From Photobacterium sanctipauli (GTDB taxonomy: Bacteria; Pseudomonadota; Gammaproteobacteria; Enterobacterales; Vibrionaceae): a stretch of DNA of 64,000 bases. Positions within the stretch are counted from its first letter, which is position 1; every line of letters begins with the position of its first letter. Positions 26,680 to 36,472 of this stretch are shown one piece after another. A program made the translations under genes and the position numbers. The notes under the pieces are model-generated. The model ran no database searches. It worked only from the letters and a program-made list of their open reading frames with translations, and had not been told where the DNA came from. The stretch is from positions 62,001-126,000 of the forward strand of contig NZ_PYMA01000003.1 of NCBI RefSeq assembly GCF_003026495.1, given 5' to 3'.

Positions 26680-27210
26680 CTAAAACGGACTTTCTTTATC
26701 AAGCTCATCGCAAATGCTTGAAACTGCCAGCGCTAACGCCGACTTGATCACCTGCTCCTGACGCGCCAGTTGCATCTTATAGAAAGTAATATCGGCATCG
26801 TCCGACGGTGGGGCGATTTCCAGCTGTACAACCCCCATCTGACTCATGACATTGAGCTTTTTGATCGGCTCCAAGATGGCAGGATCAGTAAAGCTATACT
26901 CACTGCCATCATTGTTCAGAAAATCACGCAGCGTTAGGAAGGCTTCAATGTCTTGATAGACAGGATGTGGCACGACACCCAACCCAAGCAACAGCTTTAG
27001 CCTAACAGGTAGCTCACCCAATGGGCCTGCATTGCCCAACAGCGGCTCAACAACCGATTTGACCGCGAAGTCATCTTTACGGAATATGCGCTGAATTAAA
27101 TTTTCGACAGCCTGCTCAAACACCTCAACAGAGGTGATAAAAAAACCGCGTGCGGTTGGTGCATCGTTAAGACGCTCTAGAATGTCAGACTCGTGGTCAC
27201 TGTGTGCCAT
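26680..27210 (-). CDS. mtlR: mannitol operon repressor MltR
   Basis: Helical protein of 176 residues matching the MltR family (ESDILERLNDAPTARGFFI near the start, VEPLLGNAGPLGELPVRLKLLLGLG in the middle). MltR represses the mannitol operon but has no classical DNA-binding motif. It is the last gene of the mannitol locus, 119 bp downstream of the stand-alone IIC gene. In other Vibrionaceae it directly follows mtlD, so two genes have been added or retained between them here. Confidence 0.88.
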   Translation of the reverse strand: MAHSDHESDILERLNDAPTARGFFITSVEVFEQAVENLIQRIFRKDDFAVKSVVEPLLGNAGPLGELPVRLKLLLGLGVVPHPVYQDIEAFLTLRDFLNNDGSEYSFTDPAILEPIKKLNVMSQMGVVQLEIAPPSDDADITFYKMQLARQEQVIKSALALAVSSICDELDKESPF

Positions 27211-27329
27211 AAATTATGTATCTCTATAACCAAAGGAGACAGCTTGTCTTCTTGAGTTGGTGTTATAACAGGGCGATTGTATCACCGACCGCTCAGGTAT
27301 CAAAACCGTCTAACTCGCTCCTTTTAGGC

Positions 27330-28382
27330 TTATCCTGTTGTATTCTGCATCTTTTCTTCAAAAATGTTTTCTGTTTTCAATAAAATACTGGCGACAATAA
27401 ACGAAGTTACTGTTGCTGAAACGATGGATAATCCAACGCCAATCAGCTCTGATTTAGGGGTTAGCAACAAAATAGAGAAAATCGACCCTGGTGACGCAGG
27501 TGAAACCATCCCCGCCTCAAAGAAAACCAAGACAAACGTGCCTACCATTCCCCCGGCTATCGCTGCCAAGATCAATCTTGGCTTCATTAGAATGTAAGGG
27601 AAGTAAATTTCGTGAATACCACCGAAAAAATGAATGATCGACGCTCCACCTGCACTTTGTCTTGCCATCCCTTTACCAAAGGCCATGTATGCCAGCAAGA
27701 TACCCAAGCCTGGGCCCGGATTGGCCTCAATCAAAAAGAACAGCGATTCACCGGTTTCACGCACCTGCTGAATACCAAGGGGCGAGAAAATACCGTGGTT
27801 AATCGCATTGTTGAGGAACAAGATTTTTGCAGGCTCAACAAAAATAGAGGTTAGCGGCAATAGGCCTAAATCAATCATTACATTAACACCGGCGGTTAAC
27901 GTAACAGAAAGCAACTTAACGGCAGGGCCAATCATGAAAAAGGCGATAATCGCGCAAATCATACCGATAATGCCGGACGAGAAATTGTTCACCAGCATCT
28001 CGAACCCTGATTTCACCTTGCCTTCGACGGCTTCATCAAAGCGTTTAATGATCCAGCCCCCCATAGGACCAAGGATCATCGCACCCATGAACATAGGAAT
28101 ATCGGTGCCGACGATTGCCCCCATGGTAGTGACGGCACCCACCACTGCGCCTCGCTCTCCGCCCATCAACTTACCGCCAGAATAACCAATCAACAACGGC
28201 AACAGGTATATGATCATCGGCTCAACCAACTGGGCTAGCGTTTCATTCGGCAGCCACCCGGTTGGAATAAACAACGCAGTAATAAAGCCCCAAGCGATAA
28301 ATGCACCGATATTAGGCAGCACCATATTGGTAAGGAATCGCCCGAAACTGTGGATCTTAATTTTTGTGGCTGGTGAAAGCAT
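27330..28382 (-). CDS. stand-alone PTS mannitol-type IIC permease (MtlA paralogue lacking IIB and IIA)
   Basis: Membrane protein of 350 residues that aligns along its length with the IIC part of the adjacent full MtlA ([56 protein letters not shown]). It stops at the point where MtlA continues into the IIB linker; no IIB Cys or IIA His domain follows. The reading frame is intact and differs at many positions from MtlA, so it is an old paralogue, not a recent copy. It may need IIBA from MtlA or work as a sensor or facilitator. Confidence 0.85.
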   Translation of the reverse strand: MLSPATKIKIHSFGRFLTNMVLPNIGAFIAWGFITALFIPTGWLPNETLAQLVEPMIIYLLPLLIGYSGGKLMGGERGAVVGAVTTMGAIVGTDIPMFMGAMILGPMGGWIIKRFDEAVEGKVKSGFEMLVNNFSSGIIGMICAIIAFFMIGPAVKLLSVTLTAGVNVMIDLGLLPLTSIFVEPAKILFLNNAINHGIFSPLGIQQVRETGESLFFLIEANPGPGLGILLAYMAFGKGMARQSAGGASIIHFFGGIHEIYFPYILMKPRLILAAIAGGMVGTFVLVFFEAGMVSPASPGSIFSILLLTPKSELIGVGLSIVSATVTSFIVASILLKTENIFEEKMQNTTG

Positions 28383-28519
28383 AAATCATCCCATCAATCG
28401 TCTTTCTTAACGCTAACTTTCTTTATGCCTATACCTCTAACAAATCAAAGCATTTTGCACAAATAGTTATCTCACAGTATTGTTTTCAGCCGCATTAATT
28501 GCCACTTTTCGCTTACTTT

Positions 28520-28888
28520 TTAGCTAAATGCGAAATCGCCATAAGAATAAGCCCGCTTACGTTTAGGCAAGTGCAGGCAATGCTTTATAAACTTCTTTCC
28601 TCTAGCCGATGAGCACAAAGAAAGATCATTTTCGGTTAATTGCATGGTTTCAAAATCAAGCCCCAGCTCCTCGCAAGACACTCTCAGTACGCTGTTATCA
28701 GCCAGTGTTTCCCTATTCCAACGCACCTTATACATAAAGCTATGGATAAAACCTGCATCATCAAAGTGGCGAACCTTTTCAACGGTACCTATCCAACCTG
28801 AGATCTCTTGACCAAAATCAGGATCCACCATCCCGCCATTGACGATCACCACATCGCCGACACTGAATTTATTCTTCGCCTGCTTCAT
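28520..28888 (-). CDS. SH3-barrel-like protein of unknown function in the mannitol locus
   Basis: Protein of 122 residues. The front half (FSVGDVVIVNGGMVDPDFGQEISGWIGTVEKV) looks like a small beta-barrel as in SH3/KOW-type or nitrile-hydratase-beta-like folds; the rest is basic. The ATG at 28888 is chosen because AGGT lies 7 bp upstream; an ATG two codons earlier overlaps that site. It lies between mtlD and the extra IIC gene, on the same strand, after a terminator-like hairpin. The family was not recognised. Confidence 0.6.
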   Translation of the reverse strand: MKQAKNKFSVGDVVIVNGGMVDPDFGQEISGWIGTVEKVRHFDDAGFIHSFMYKVRWNRETLADNSVLRVSCEELGLDFETMQLTENDLSLCSSARGKKFIKHCLHLPKRKRAYSYGDFAFS

Positions 28889-28939
28889 TATCATACCTAT
28901 CTATAATTCAACATTTGATCATTAAGCGCCATAAAGAAA

Positions 28940-28963
28940 GGGAGGTGCCTCTCAGCACCTCCC
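28940..28963 (-). terminator. terminator after mtlD
   Basis: GGGAGGTGC/GCACCTCCC with a 6-nt loop and, on the minus strand, TTTCTTTA after it. It separates mtlA-mtlD from the SH3-like/IIC/mtlR group. Confidence 0.8.
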
Positions 28964-28977
28964 CTATTCATAATCCA

Positions 28978-30123
28978 TTACAGTGACTGATATAACGCTT
29001 CAATACGTTTCGCTTCTTCACTTTCTGCATCTAGGCCAGTGTACTTAGCCAGTGTTGAACGCAAGCCCACTTCTTTTAGCGAGGTCTGCAACTCAATTGC
29101 TTGCGGGTCAGAATCATTGGTGTATTTAAACGCTGCCGCGATACCTTTAAGTAGCGTGCCATTTTCAGTGCCGTACTCGATGGTGCCTAGCAGCGGCTTG
29201 GTTAAACGGTCATTGGCACCCAGTTTACGGATTGGCTGACGGCCTACACGGTCGATCTCGTCACGCAGGAACGGGTTAGCAAAGCGACCCAAGATTTTCT
29301 CGATATAAGCATTGTGCATGTCGCGATCAAAACCGTAACGGCGGATAAGCACTTCACCACTTTCCTGCATGGCCGCTTTTACTTGGTCGTATACTTCTTT
29401 ATCTTCAATCGCGTCGCGGATTGTCTCGTGGCCTTTTAGCGCGCCAAGGTACGCAGTCACAATGTGGCCTGTATTCAAAGTAAATAGCTTACGCTCTACG
29501 AACGCCATTAAGTTGTCGGTGGTTTCCATTCCTTCGATAGCCGGAATGTCGCCCTTGAATTGCTGCTTATCAACGATCCACTCGCTAAAGCTCTCAACGG
29601 TCACTTCTAGCGGATCATCGTTCGCGGCTTCCGATGGCGGTACGATACGGTCAACCGCAGAATCAACAAAGCCGACCAACTCATCAGCCTGTGAGTGGTA
29701 AATGCTGTTGAGATGCTTATACACTTCTTCTTTCAGGTGAGTGGTACCGCGAACCATGTTCTCGCAAGCAATGATGTTCAACGGATTGTTGTTACCCGCC
29801 TCGAAACGGTGAGTCAGGCCAGTCGCGATAGTTTTCGCAATAATGTCCAGTACGTTCGGTCCTACCGCTGTTGTTACCATGTCTGTGTGGATGATCTGAT
29901 CGATAACGTCTTGGCTTGCCGAGTTAACCGCCGTTACGTGGGTAACGGTATCAATTTGGCACTCAGTGCCCACTACTTTTACCTTGTACGACTGGTCATG
30001 GCTTAGCTGGTCAACCAACGGCTCATCAACGTCTGCGAAGGTAACGGCTACGTTAGCGTCTGCTAGCAATTTACCAATAAAACCACGACCGATATTACCT
30101 GCACCAAAATGTACTGCTTTCAT
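28978..30123 (-). CDS. mtlD: mannitol-1-phosphate 5-dehydrogenase
   Basis: Protein of 381 residues (E. coli 382). It oxidises mannitol-1-phosphate to fructose-6-phosphate with NAD+. The N-terminal [17 protein letters not shown] is the Rossmann glycine motif, and the catalytic-domain block [16 protein letters not shown] and the [15 protein letters not shown] region are typical of the family. It is 99 bp downstream of mtlA with a hairpin in between. Confidence 0.96.
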   Translation of the reverse strand: MKAVHFGAGNIGRGFIGKLLADANVAVTFADVDEPLVDQLSHDQSYKVKVVGTECQIDTVTHVTAVNSASQDVIDQIIHTDMVTTAVGPNVLDIIAKTIATGLTHRFEAGNNNPLNIIACENMVRGTTHLKEEVYKHLNSIYHSQADELVGFVDSAVDRIVPPSEAANDDPLEVTVESFSEWIVDKQQFKGDIPAIEGMETTDNLMAFVERKLFTLNTGHIVTAYLGALKGHETIRDAIEDKEVYDQVKAAMQESGEVLIRRYGFDRDMHNAYIEKILGRFANPFLRDEIDRVGRQPIRKLGANDRLTKPLLGTIEYGTENGTLLKGIAAAFKYTNDSDPQAIELQTSLKEVGLRSTLAKYTGLDAESEEAKRIEALYQSL

Positions 30124-30171
30124 AATAATCTCTACCTTAAAACTTGTTATCTAACTATTAGATAAGAGGGG

Positions 30172-30199
30172 TGAGGCCGGAGGGGGATCACCGGCCTCA
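30172..30199 (-). terminator. intercistronic hairpin mtlA-mtlD
   Basis: TGAGGCCGG/CCGGCCTCA with a 10-nt loop and no T-run. It more likely protects the mtlA message or tunes mtlD expression than terminates. Confidence 0.5.
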
Positions 30200-30222
30200 G
30201 GGTGACTTAATGATTGAGTGGA

Positions 30223-32166
30223 TTAAGCGGCTTTCTCGCCGGCTAGGATTTCTAGCACTTCGTTAACATCAGTCGTTGTTGTTAAACGCTCAATCGCATC
30301 TGTATCATCAAGTGCGTTGGTGATGGTAGTAATTACCTGAATGTGTTCATCGTTCTTGGCTGCGATACCGATAACGAGCTTAGCAATATCATCTTCGTCT
30401 TCAGTAAACTGGATGCCTTCTTGGTATTGGCAAATAATGATGCCGGTTTTCATTACCTTGTCTTTCGCTTCCACTGTACCGTGCGGTACCGCGATTGACT
30501 CACCAAGGTAGGTTGGAACCATCTTCTCACGCTCGAACATGGCATCAACATACTCTGCTTCTGCATAACCCAACTTCACCAGCTGCTCACCCGCATAGCG
30601 GATAGCTTCTTCTTTGCTGTTGGCTTTTAGGCCTAGGTGGATATTCTCAGCTTGGATTTGGAAAACCTGCTTAGGCTGCTCTTCAAAACTCGCATCGTTA
30701 GCCGCAACCGGAGACACTTTAACCATTGCTTCATCGTTTGCTGCCGCAGGGCTACCTGCCGCTACAATGCTAGTAATAAGGTCGTTGTACACCTGGCTAT
30801 CAAGGAAGTTGGTTAGAGAAATATGTTTTGCATTCGCAGCATGCTTGCGAGCACGCTCGGTTAAATCTTTATGAGTAATCACGATGTCCACCTCTTGTGG
30901 CAAGCTGTTGATAGCACAGTTAGTTACATTGATGTCTAGGCCCGCTTCCTGAACTTTTTTACGTAGCAAGCTAGCACCCATTGCGCTTGAGCCCATACCT
31001 GCATCACAGGCAACAATGATGTTTTTGACATTGGCTAGGTTGAAGTCAGACTCTGCTAGCACCGCATCGTTTGCACTTGCTGTCGGCGCTTTCATGCCCT
31101 TCATCTTGCTCGTTGCTTCCGCTAGGTCATCACCTTCTTCGTCAGTCACTTTCTGTGTTTTCATCAGCAGGGCAGCAACGCTGAACGATACGGCTGTCGC
31201 AGCAAGCACTGACAGAATCACGCCAACAAATGATGCTTTCGGTGTCATCAACAAGATGGCGAAAATTGAACCTGGTGATGCTGGAGATACGATACCTGCA
31301 TCGAACATATTTAGGGTGAACACACCAGCCATACCACCAGCGATTACCGCTAGGATTAGACGAGGATTCATCAGGATGTACGGGAAATAGATTTCATGGA
31401 TACCACCGAAGAAGTGGATAATTGATGCACCACCCGCAGTTTGTTTCGCAGTGCCACGACCGAATACCATGTAAGCCAGTAGGATACCTAGGCCAGGACC
31501 TGGGTTCGCTTCAATCAAGAAGAAGATTGACTGACCCACTTCGTTTGCCTGCTGGATACCCAGTGGTGAGAAGATACCGTGGTTAATCGCGTTGTTTAGG
31601 AACAGGATTTTCGCTGGTTCAACAAAAATAGACGTTAGAGGAAGTAGTCCAGCACTCACCAATGCGTTAACACCACCAGCCAGCGCAGAAGACAGAACTT
31701 TCACGAAAGGACCAATCATGTAGAAGGCTAGGATGGCACATAGCATACCCACGATGCCCGCAGAGAAGTTGTTAACCAACATCTCAAAGCCACTCTTCAC
31801 TTTGCCCTCTACCCAGCGGTCAAATGTTTTGATTGCCCAGCCGCCTAGCGGACCAACCATCATTGCGCCCATGAACATCGGGATATCGGTACCAACAATC
31901 ACACCGATTGTGGTGATTGCACCAACAACGGCACCACGGTCGCCGCCAACTAATTTACCACCGGTATAACCAATCAACAGCGGCAGTAGATAAGTGATCA
32001 TTGGGCCAACAAGTTTCGCCAGTTCTTCATTAGGGAACCAACCTGTTGGAATGAATAGTGCAGTGATGAAGCCCCACGCGATGAATGCGCCAATATTAGG
32101 CATCACCATGTTAGATAAAAAGCGACCAAAATTTTGTATCTTGATCTTTGCATCTGGTGATATCAT
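30223..32166 (-). CDS. mtlA: PTS mannitol-specific enzyme IICBA
   Basis: Protein of 647 residues with full CBA order. The IIC membrane part is about 1-345, IIB follows with the phosphocysteine loop IIVACDAGMGSSAMG, and IIA has the phosphohistidine region YLGESIAVPHGT. It takes up mannitol and phosphorylates it to mannitol-1-phosphate at the inner membrane using HPr. GGGGAA lies upstream of the ATG. Four CRP-like sites lie within 355 bp upstream. Confidence 0.96.
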   Translation of the reverse strand: MISPDAKIKIQNFGRFLSNMVMPNIGAFIAWGFITALFIPTGWFPNEELAKLVGPMITYLLPLLIGYTGGKLVGGDRGAVVGAITTIGVIVGTDIPMFMGAMMVGPLGGWAIKTFDRWVEGKVKSGFEMLVNNFSAGIVGMLCAILAFYMIGPFVKVLSSALAGGVNALVSAGLLPLTSIFVEPAKILFLNNAINHGIFSPLGIQQANEVGQSIFFLIEANPGPGLGILLAYMVFGRGTAKQTAGGASIIHFFGGIHEIYFPYILMNPRLILAVIAGGMAGVFTLNMFDAGIVSPASPGSIFAILLMTPKASFVGVILSVLAATAVSFSVAALLMKTQKVTDEEGDDLAEATSKMKGMKAPTASANDAVLAESDFNLANVKNIIVACDAGMGSSAMGASLLRKKVQEAGLDINVTNCAINSLPQEVDIVITHKDLTERARKHAANAKHISLTNFLDSQVYNDLITSIVAAGSPAAANDEAMVKVSPVAANDASFEEQPKQVFQIQAENIHLGLKANSKEEAIRYAGEQLVKLGYAEAEYVDAMFEREKMVPTYLGESIAVPHGTVEAKDKVMKTGIIICQYQEGIQFTEDEDDIAKLVIGIAAKNDEHIQVITTITNALDDTDAIERLTTTTDVNEVLEILAGEKAA

Positions 32167-32292
32167 ATCGATTCCCCGTCTGATGTTCAGTTATGAATTC
32201 TGTTGTAGATAACGGTTCGCCAAAACCGTCGATTGCTTAGTACCCAATTAATCTACCACAGAATTTTCAAACCGAACTGATGACGGGAATTT

Positions 32293-32308
32293 TGTGACTT
32301 GCGTCAAA
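32293..32308. promoter_or_regulatory. CRP-like site 1 upstream of mtlA
   Basis: TGTGA-N6-TCAAA, about 130 bp upstream of the mtlA start. Confidence 0.5.
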
Positions 32309-32335
32309 TTTTATTTTATCTCGACCGCCAATCGA

Positions 32336-32351
32336 GGTGACACAGATCACA
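32336..32351. promoter_or_regulatory. CRP-like site 2 upstream of mtlA
   Basis: GGTGA-N6-TCACA with spacer CACAGA; the identical 16-mer recurs at 32453. Confidence 0.65.
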
Positions 32352-32452
32352 AACAGGCATTGAAAGTCAGTAACAAACGGCCTTATTAACAAAAAGCAAT
32401 AAATATTTAAGAACCCAGATCACATAATTGGATTTTTAATTTAAAAATAAAT

Positions 32453-32468
32453 GGTGACACAGATCACA
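32453..32468. promoter_or_regulatory. CRP-like site 3 upstream of mtlA
   Basis: GGTGACACAGATCACA, the same 16 bases as site 2, 117 bp further upstream. Confidence 0.65.
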
Positions 32469-32504
32469 CTTGACGCTTTTCACGCTAATGCCATGAAAGT
32501 ACTT

Positions 32505-32520
32505 AGTGATCGGGATCACC
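32505..32520. promoter_or_regulatory. CRP-like site 4 upstream of mtlA
   Basis: AGTGA-N6-TCACC. The array resembles the multi-site CRP control of enterobacterial mtlA. The remainder of 32167-32752 is AT-rich and contains no convincing gene. Confidence 0.55.
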
Positions 32521-32661
32521 CATGGGATTTTATTCACGACGCGAATAAATTAATTTTTAATCGCTTCTGGCTTTTTGTAATTTTATTTCAGTTTTCATCT
32601 CGCGTATTCGTGCCGATCATATCTGGTTTTTCCTACCCATTAAGTGGCAAATGAACGGCAT

Positions 32662-32698
32662 AAAAAAGCAGCTACCCTGCGACAAACACGGTAACTGC
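32662..32698 (-). terminator. terminator after hppD
   Basis: On the minus strand, GCAGTTACC pairs with GGTAGCTGC (one G-T pair) and is followed by six T. Confidence 0.75.
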
Positions 32699-32752
32699 CT
32701 TCTGTATCCGCCACCTTAAACTGACGTTATGTACCCGACTCTCTGTCTAGAT

Positions 32753-33820
32753 TTACTTACTTTCGGCATCCAGTACGCCACGACGAATTTGGTCTAACTC
32801 GATAGACTCAAACAATGCCTGGAAATTACCCTCACCAAAGCCTTCATTACCCTTACGCTGAATAATTTCGAAGAACACGGGCCCAATGACTGTATCGGTA
32901 AAGATCTGCAATAAGATTCCGCTCTCATCACCATCAATCAAGATCTTCAACTGATTCAACTTAGCGATATCCTCGTGGTGATCAGGTACCCGCTTACTGA
33001 TCCCTTCATAATAGGTATCGGGGGTATCCATAAACATCAGGCCACCCGCTTTCAGTTTTGACACCGTTGCAAATATATCGTCGGTGCTTAAGGCAATATG
33101 CTGGATACCCTCACCGTTATATTGTTCAAGGTATTCGGCAATTTGGGATTTATCATCGCTCGACTCATTAATCGGTATACGGATCTTGCCACAAGGGGCA
33201 GTCATTGCTCGCGACAATAATCCGGTCATCTTACCTTTGATGTCGAAATGGCGAATTTCCCTAAAGTTAGCAATGCGTTCATAGAAACCCGCCCATACAT
33301 CCATATTACCGCGCTGTACATTATGGGTAAGGTGATCAATCACCATTAACCCAGCGCCACTTTCGGACAAACGCTGCTGATAGTCAGGGTAGTAGTCAAA
33401 ATCAACCTCGTAGATGTCGTGCTCACCATAACGGTCAACAAGGTAAATCAACGAATCACCAATACCGTATATAGCGGGGATGTTGAGCTCCATTGGCCCT
33501 GCTTGTGCTGGGCACGCTTTCGCCCCCTGCTCCACCGCATAAGCTAATGCCTGGCTTGAATCAGCCACCCGAAATGCCATTGCATTCACACTGGCCCCAT
33601 GCACACCTGCAAAGCCAGCGGCCTGAGAGTGCGACTCACCATTTACAATGAAATTGATATCCCCTTGGCGGTACAGCCACACATTCTTGTGTTTGTGCTT
33701 TGCTATTTCCGCAAAGCCCATCAAGTGAAAAAGCTGTTTTAACTTGGCAATCCCTTCTGGTGTGGGTGCAGTGTATTCAACAAACTCAAAGCCATCCGTA
33801 CCTAATGGATTCTCAACCAT
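32753..33820 (-). CDS. hppD: 4-hydroxyphenylpyruvate dioxygenase
   Basis: Protein of 355 residues with the two VOC-type halves of bacterial HPPD. It converts 4-hydroxyphenylpyruvate to homogentisate with Fe(II) and O2. Visible blocks are DHLTHNVQRG (first iron His), GIQHIALSTDDI (second His) and the C-terminal iron Glu region FFEIIQRKGNEGFGEGNFQALFES. AAGGA precedes the ATG. No homogentisate dioxygenase gene is adjacent, so the product may feed pyomelanin or a pathway encoded elsewhere. Confidence 0.95.
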   Translation of the reverse strand: MVENPLGTDGFEFVEYTAPTPEGIAKLKQLFHLMGFAEIAKHKHKNVWLYRQGDINFIVNGESHSQAAGFAGVHGASVNAMAFRVADSSQALAYAVEQGAKACPAQAGPMELNIPAIYGIGDSLIYLVDRYGEHDIYEVDFDYYPDYQQRLSESGAGLMVIDHLTHNVQRGNMDVWAGFYERIANFREIRHFDIKGKMTGLLSRAMTAPCGKIRIPINESSDDKSQIAEYLEQYNGEGIQHIALSTDDIFATVSKLKAGGLMFMDTPDTYYEGISKRVPDHHEDIAKLNQLKILIDGDESGILLQIFTDTVIGPVFFEIIQRKGNEGFGEGNFQALFESIELDQIRRGVLDAESK

Positions 33821-34094
33821 CTTTCTTGTCCTTTTGTGTTCAACTTACTTATAGAATTAGCAGTGAAACCAGCAGGATGAGAAGTTAGCGCCGCAATTGG
33901 TGTTAATGATTTGTAAACAAACAACGTAAAGGCAAATTGCCAAACTCAATGCCATATCGCCGATGCTGGAAAGCCTATATGGCAACTAAATTTTTTTATA
34001 TGAAAAAACAACGACTTTGATCACTAATCAGCGATACAAACTGGTTTTCACCCACCGACACACTAAATTTAATAGAGAGCAGTTGAGGTGGAAG

Positions 34095-35069
34095 ATGACA
34101 GTCACAAAGCGCGACCAACTAAAATTACCCAAAAGAAAAAAAGCATCGGCAGTACTGAACACATCCGTTCCACTCCCCAATGCCACCAATCAATTTTTGA
34201 TCAACGAATTCAACCATGCCAGAAACCACGAAGCAGGGATCATTCGTGACGATCACGATGAATTCCTTCACCAATACCGGGTGTCGCTGCGCCGTTGCCG
34301 TGCCCTGCTTGCTTTATTAAAGCCCTTATTCCCACAGCAGAGCCAACAAGCATTGAAAATAGAGTTAAAAGGGTTAATGCAACATACCAACCTACTTCGC
34401 GATCTGGATGTGTTTTTGCTCAAAATGGATGACTACTTTTATGAACTTGAACATTGCCACCATCAAGGACTGACCCGATTCTTTGACGAACTACAAGATC
34501 AACGCCGGCAAGCCTTCAAAACCGTTCGCAAGCAACTAAAGAGTGAAGGCTACCAACATCAATGCGTGGTGATCCTTGAACAACTGGAACAGCAGAGTAA
34601 AACGCTGACCAAAAGCAGTGACGAAGAAAGCCAAGTATTTGCTCAGCAATTACTGTGGAAGCATTTCAAAGTGGTTGAAAGTGATAGTCAGCGATTAGAT
34701 GCGGAAAGCCCAGATGAAGATATTCACCAACTTAGAATAGATTGTAAAAAGCTAAGATACCTGCTGGAGTTTTTCAGCCCGCTGTTACCAGCAAAAGCCG
34801 CCAAAACACAGGTTAGCCAACTCAAGTTATTGCAAGACAAGCTGGGAGAGTTCAATGATCTGTCGGTTCAGCTTGCGTTCTTTACCAGCTACCTCAGCAA
34901 ACAAAAACCAAGCAGCAAGCGCTACCTTGCGATCACCGAGTTGCTTTCTCTCACCCAAGATCAACACAGGCGAGCAAGGGCCGAGACGTTTGACCAACTA
35001 GGCCACTTTCTTGCACCTGCTCACCTTGATCTGTATTACGCGTTATATCCTGATTCAGGTGAAGACTAA
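34095..35069 (+). CDS. CHAD domain protein
   Basis: All-helical protein of 324 residues with CHAD-domain traits: conserved His and basic residues, for example FLHQYRVSLRRCRALLALL near 60-80 and DIHQLRIDCKKLRYLLEFF near 215. CHAD proteins bind inorganic polyphosphate and are often found near polyP enzymes, none of which is here. The start at 34095 is chosen because GAGGTGGAAG lies directly upstream; a TTG 26 codons earlier lacks a ribosome site. The stop overlaps the convergent glutathione peroxidase gene by 4 bp. Confidence 0.82.
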   Translation: MTVTKRDQLKLPKRKKASAVLNTSVPLPNATNQFLINEFNHARNHEAGIIRDDHDEFLHQYRVSLRRCRALLALLKPLFPQQSQQALKIELKGLMQHTNLLRDLDVFLLKMDDYFYELEHCHHQGLTRFFDELQDQRRQAFKTVRKQLKSEGYQHQCVVILEQLEQQSKTLTKSSDEESQVFAQQLLWKHFKVVESDSQRLDAESPDEDIHQLRIDCKKLRYLLEFFSPLLPAKAAKTQVSQLKLLQDKLGEFNDLSVQLAFFTSYLSKQKPSSKRYLAITELLSLTQDQHRRARAETFDQLGHFLAPAHLDLYYALYPDSGED

Positions 35070-35548
35070 CGGCGCAATGCGCGCTCGATGTCTTTCTCAA
35101 TCGCCTGCGGCGTTTTAGTTGGCGCATAGCGGCGGATTGGCTTGCCATCACGCCCGATCAAAAACTTGGTAAAGTTCCATTTGATCTTCTGCCCCATTAG
35201 CCCCGGTAGCGCCTTTTTCAAGAAGGTAAACACTTCATGGCTGTCTGGACCGTTAACATCCACTTTGGCAAACATAGGAAAGCTCACGCCATAATTGATT
35301 TGGCAAGCTTGGGCAATGTCGGCATTTTCCCCAGGCTCTTGCCCGCCAAACTGATTGCATGGGAAACCAAGGATCACCAGCCCTTGCTCTTCATATTTGG
35401 CGAACAAATCCTGAAGACCTTGGTACTGAGGGGTGAAGCCACATTCGCTGGCGGTATTCACCACGAGTACAACCTTACCCTCAAAGTCGTTCATCGAAAC
35501 CGACTCGCCATTAATCCTTGTCGCATTGAGTTCGTAAAACCCAGACAT
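35066..35548 (-). CDS. glutathione peroxidase family protein (Cys type)
   Basis: Protein of 160 residues, the usual length. Catalytic Cys36 in NTASECGFTPQYQGL, the Gln block FPCNQFGGQEPG and the Trp block KIKWNFTKFLI make up the peroxidatic triad. Cys replaces Sec, as in bacterial BtuE-type enzymes, which often use thioredoxin. It detoxifies peroxides in the cytoplasm. AAGGAGAAGG precedes the ATG. Confidence 0.93.
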   Translation of the reverse strand: MSGFYELNATRINGESVSMNDFEGKVVLVVNTASECGFTPQYQGLQDLFAKYEEQGLVILGFPCNQFGGQEPGENADIAQACQINYGVSFPMFAKVDVNGPDSHEVFTFLKKALPGLMGQKIKWNFTKFLIGRDGKPIRRYAPTKTPQAIEKDIERALRR

Positions 35549-35657
35549 AACCTTCTCCTTTAATTATTATTCGTCAACAGTCTAAGCCAATGAATTAGAA
35601 AGAGAGCTCTAATTCAGTTACTCTAGCAGCATATTCAAAAAGATCATCGGTTAATAA

Positions 35658-36209
35658 ATGCAAACGCTCGAAGAAACACTCAATGCTATTGGCTTACCCA
35701 CACTTGTGCTTGATGACCACGAGCGTGAGTTTATCGCGGGGTTTATCAGCCACCGCTCAGCGTTTTTCGACAGCGTATGCCAACAAAAAGCAGAGAAGCC
35801 ACAACGTGAATTGGTCCTCGGCCTGCTGACCCAATCTGTTGAACAAAATCGTGAAGCGTTTTCTTCCACCCAGGCGACCATTAACAACATGACCCAGTTA
35901 TTCGAGGAACATGTAGGTAAAGCACACGCCGGAAAGTTTAAGACCAGTAACCAGCTAGAGTTGGCAGCCCTCGCCAAGCTTTGGTTTTTAGCCCAGGGTT
36001 ACAATGGGATTGATGTCAGTTATGCCAATGACCACGCCAGTGAAATAAGCAACTTGTTACGCCCTGATGAAGATTCGCCTGAATGGCACCACCAACGCCA
36101 GCGCTTTATGCAGGCCTACTATGCGGGTATCGAGCAACATCACAAAAATCAGCCGAAGGCGTCGATTTTTTTAACAATCAAAAATCAGCTCAAGAAGGCA
36201 TTTAAATAA
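35658..36209 (+). CDS. hypothetical soluble protein
   Basis: Protein of 183 residues, mostly helical, no signal peptide or membrane segment. Notable stretches are HEREFIAGFISHRSAFFDSVCQQKAEKP and the basic end FLTIKNQLKKAFK. No ribosome site stands out, but the frame has normal codon use for the region. It is divergent from glutathione peroxidase (109 bp apart). The family was not recognised. Confidence 0.65.
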   Translation: MQTLEETLNAIGLPTLVLDDHEREFIAGFISHRSAFFDSVCQQKAEKPQRELVLGLLTQSVEQNREAFSSTQATINNMTQLFEEHVGKAHAGKFKTSNQLELAALAKLWFLAQGYNGIDVSYANDHASEISNLLRPDEDSPEWHHQRQRFMQAYYAGIEQHHKNQPKASIFLTIKNQLKKAFK

Positions 36210-36301
36210 GTTTTTTATGAGATTAATTGCGTAATATTGGCGAATAAATATCGGCCGTAATAGCCGTAAAGCCTTATTCCTTATACGGTTTATCGCCTTT
36301 A

Positions 36302-36460
36302 ATGAAAAAAAACAAACGCCGAACAAAAAATAAACGTATCGCTAAGTTTTTGCCCACAAAGCAATTTAACAAAACCACATACAACTTTTACAAAGTCGAT
36401 CGTTGCGCGTTTTTTGAACAGTCGATATTATGCTCGCACTTCAAATATGTTGTTCCTTAA
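36302..36460 (+). CDS. possible very basic 52-residue peptide
   Basis: An ATG-to-TAA frame of 52 codons starting MKKNKRRTKNKRIAKF, ending 13 bp before a strong terminator. There is no ribosome site and the composition simply reflects A-rich DNA, so it may be chance. The same interval could instead hold the promoter of a short RNA ending at the terminator. Confidence 0.15.
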   Translation: MKKNKRRTKNKRIAKFLPTKQFNKTTYNFYKVDRCAFFEQSILCSHFKYVVP

Positions 36461-36472
36461 TCATTTATTGCT

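Noticed and set aside
32451..32654. 67-codon frame upstream of mtlA
   Set aside because: It overlaps CRP-like sites 3 and 4, has no ribosome site and reads as random AT-rich translation.
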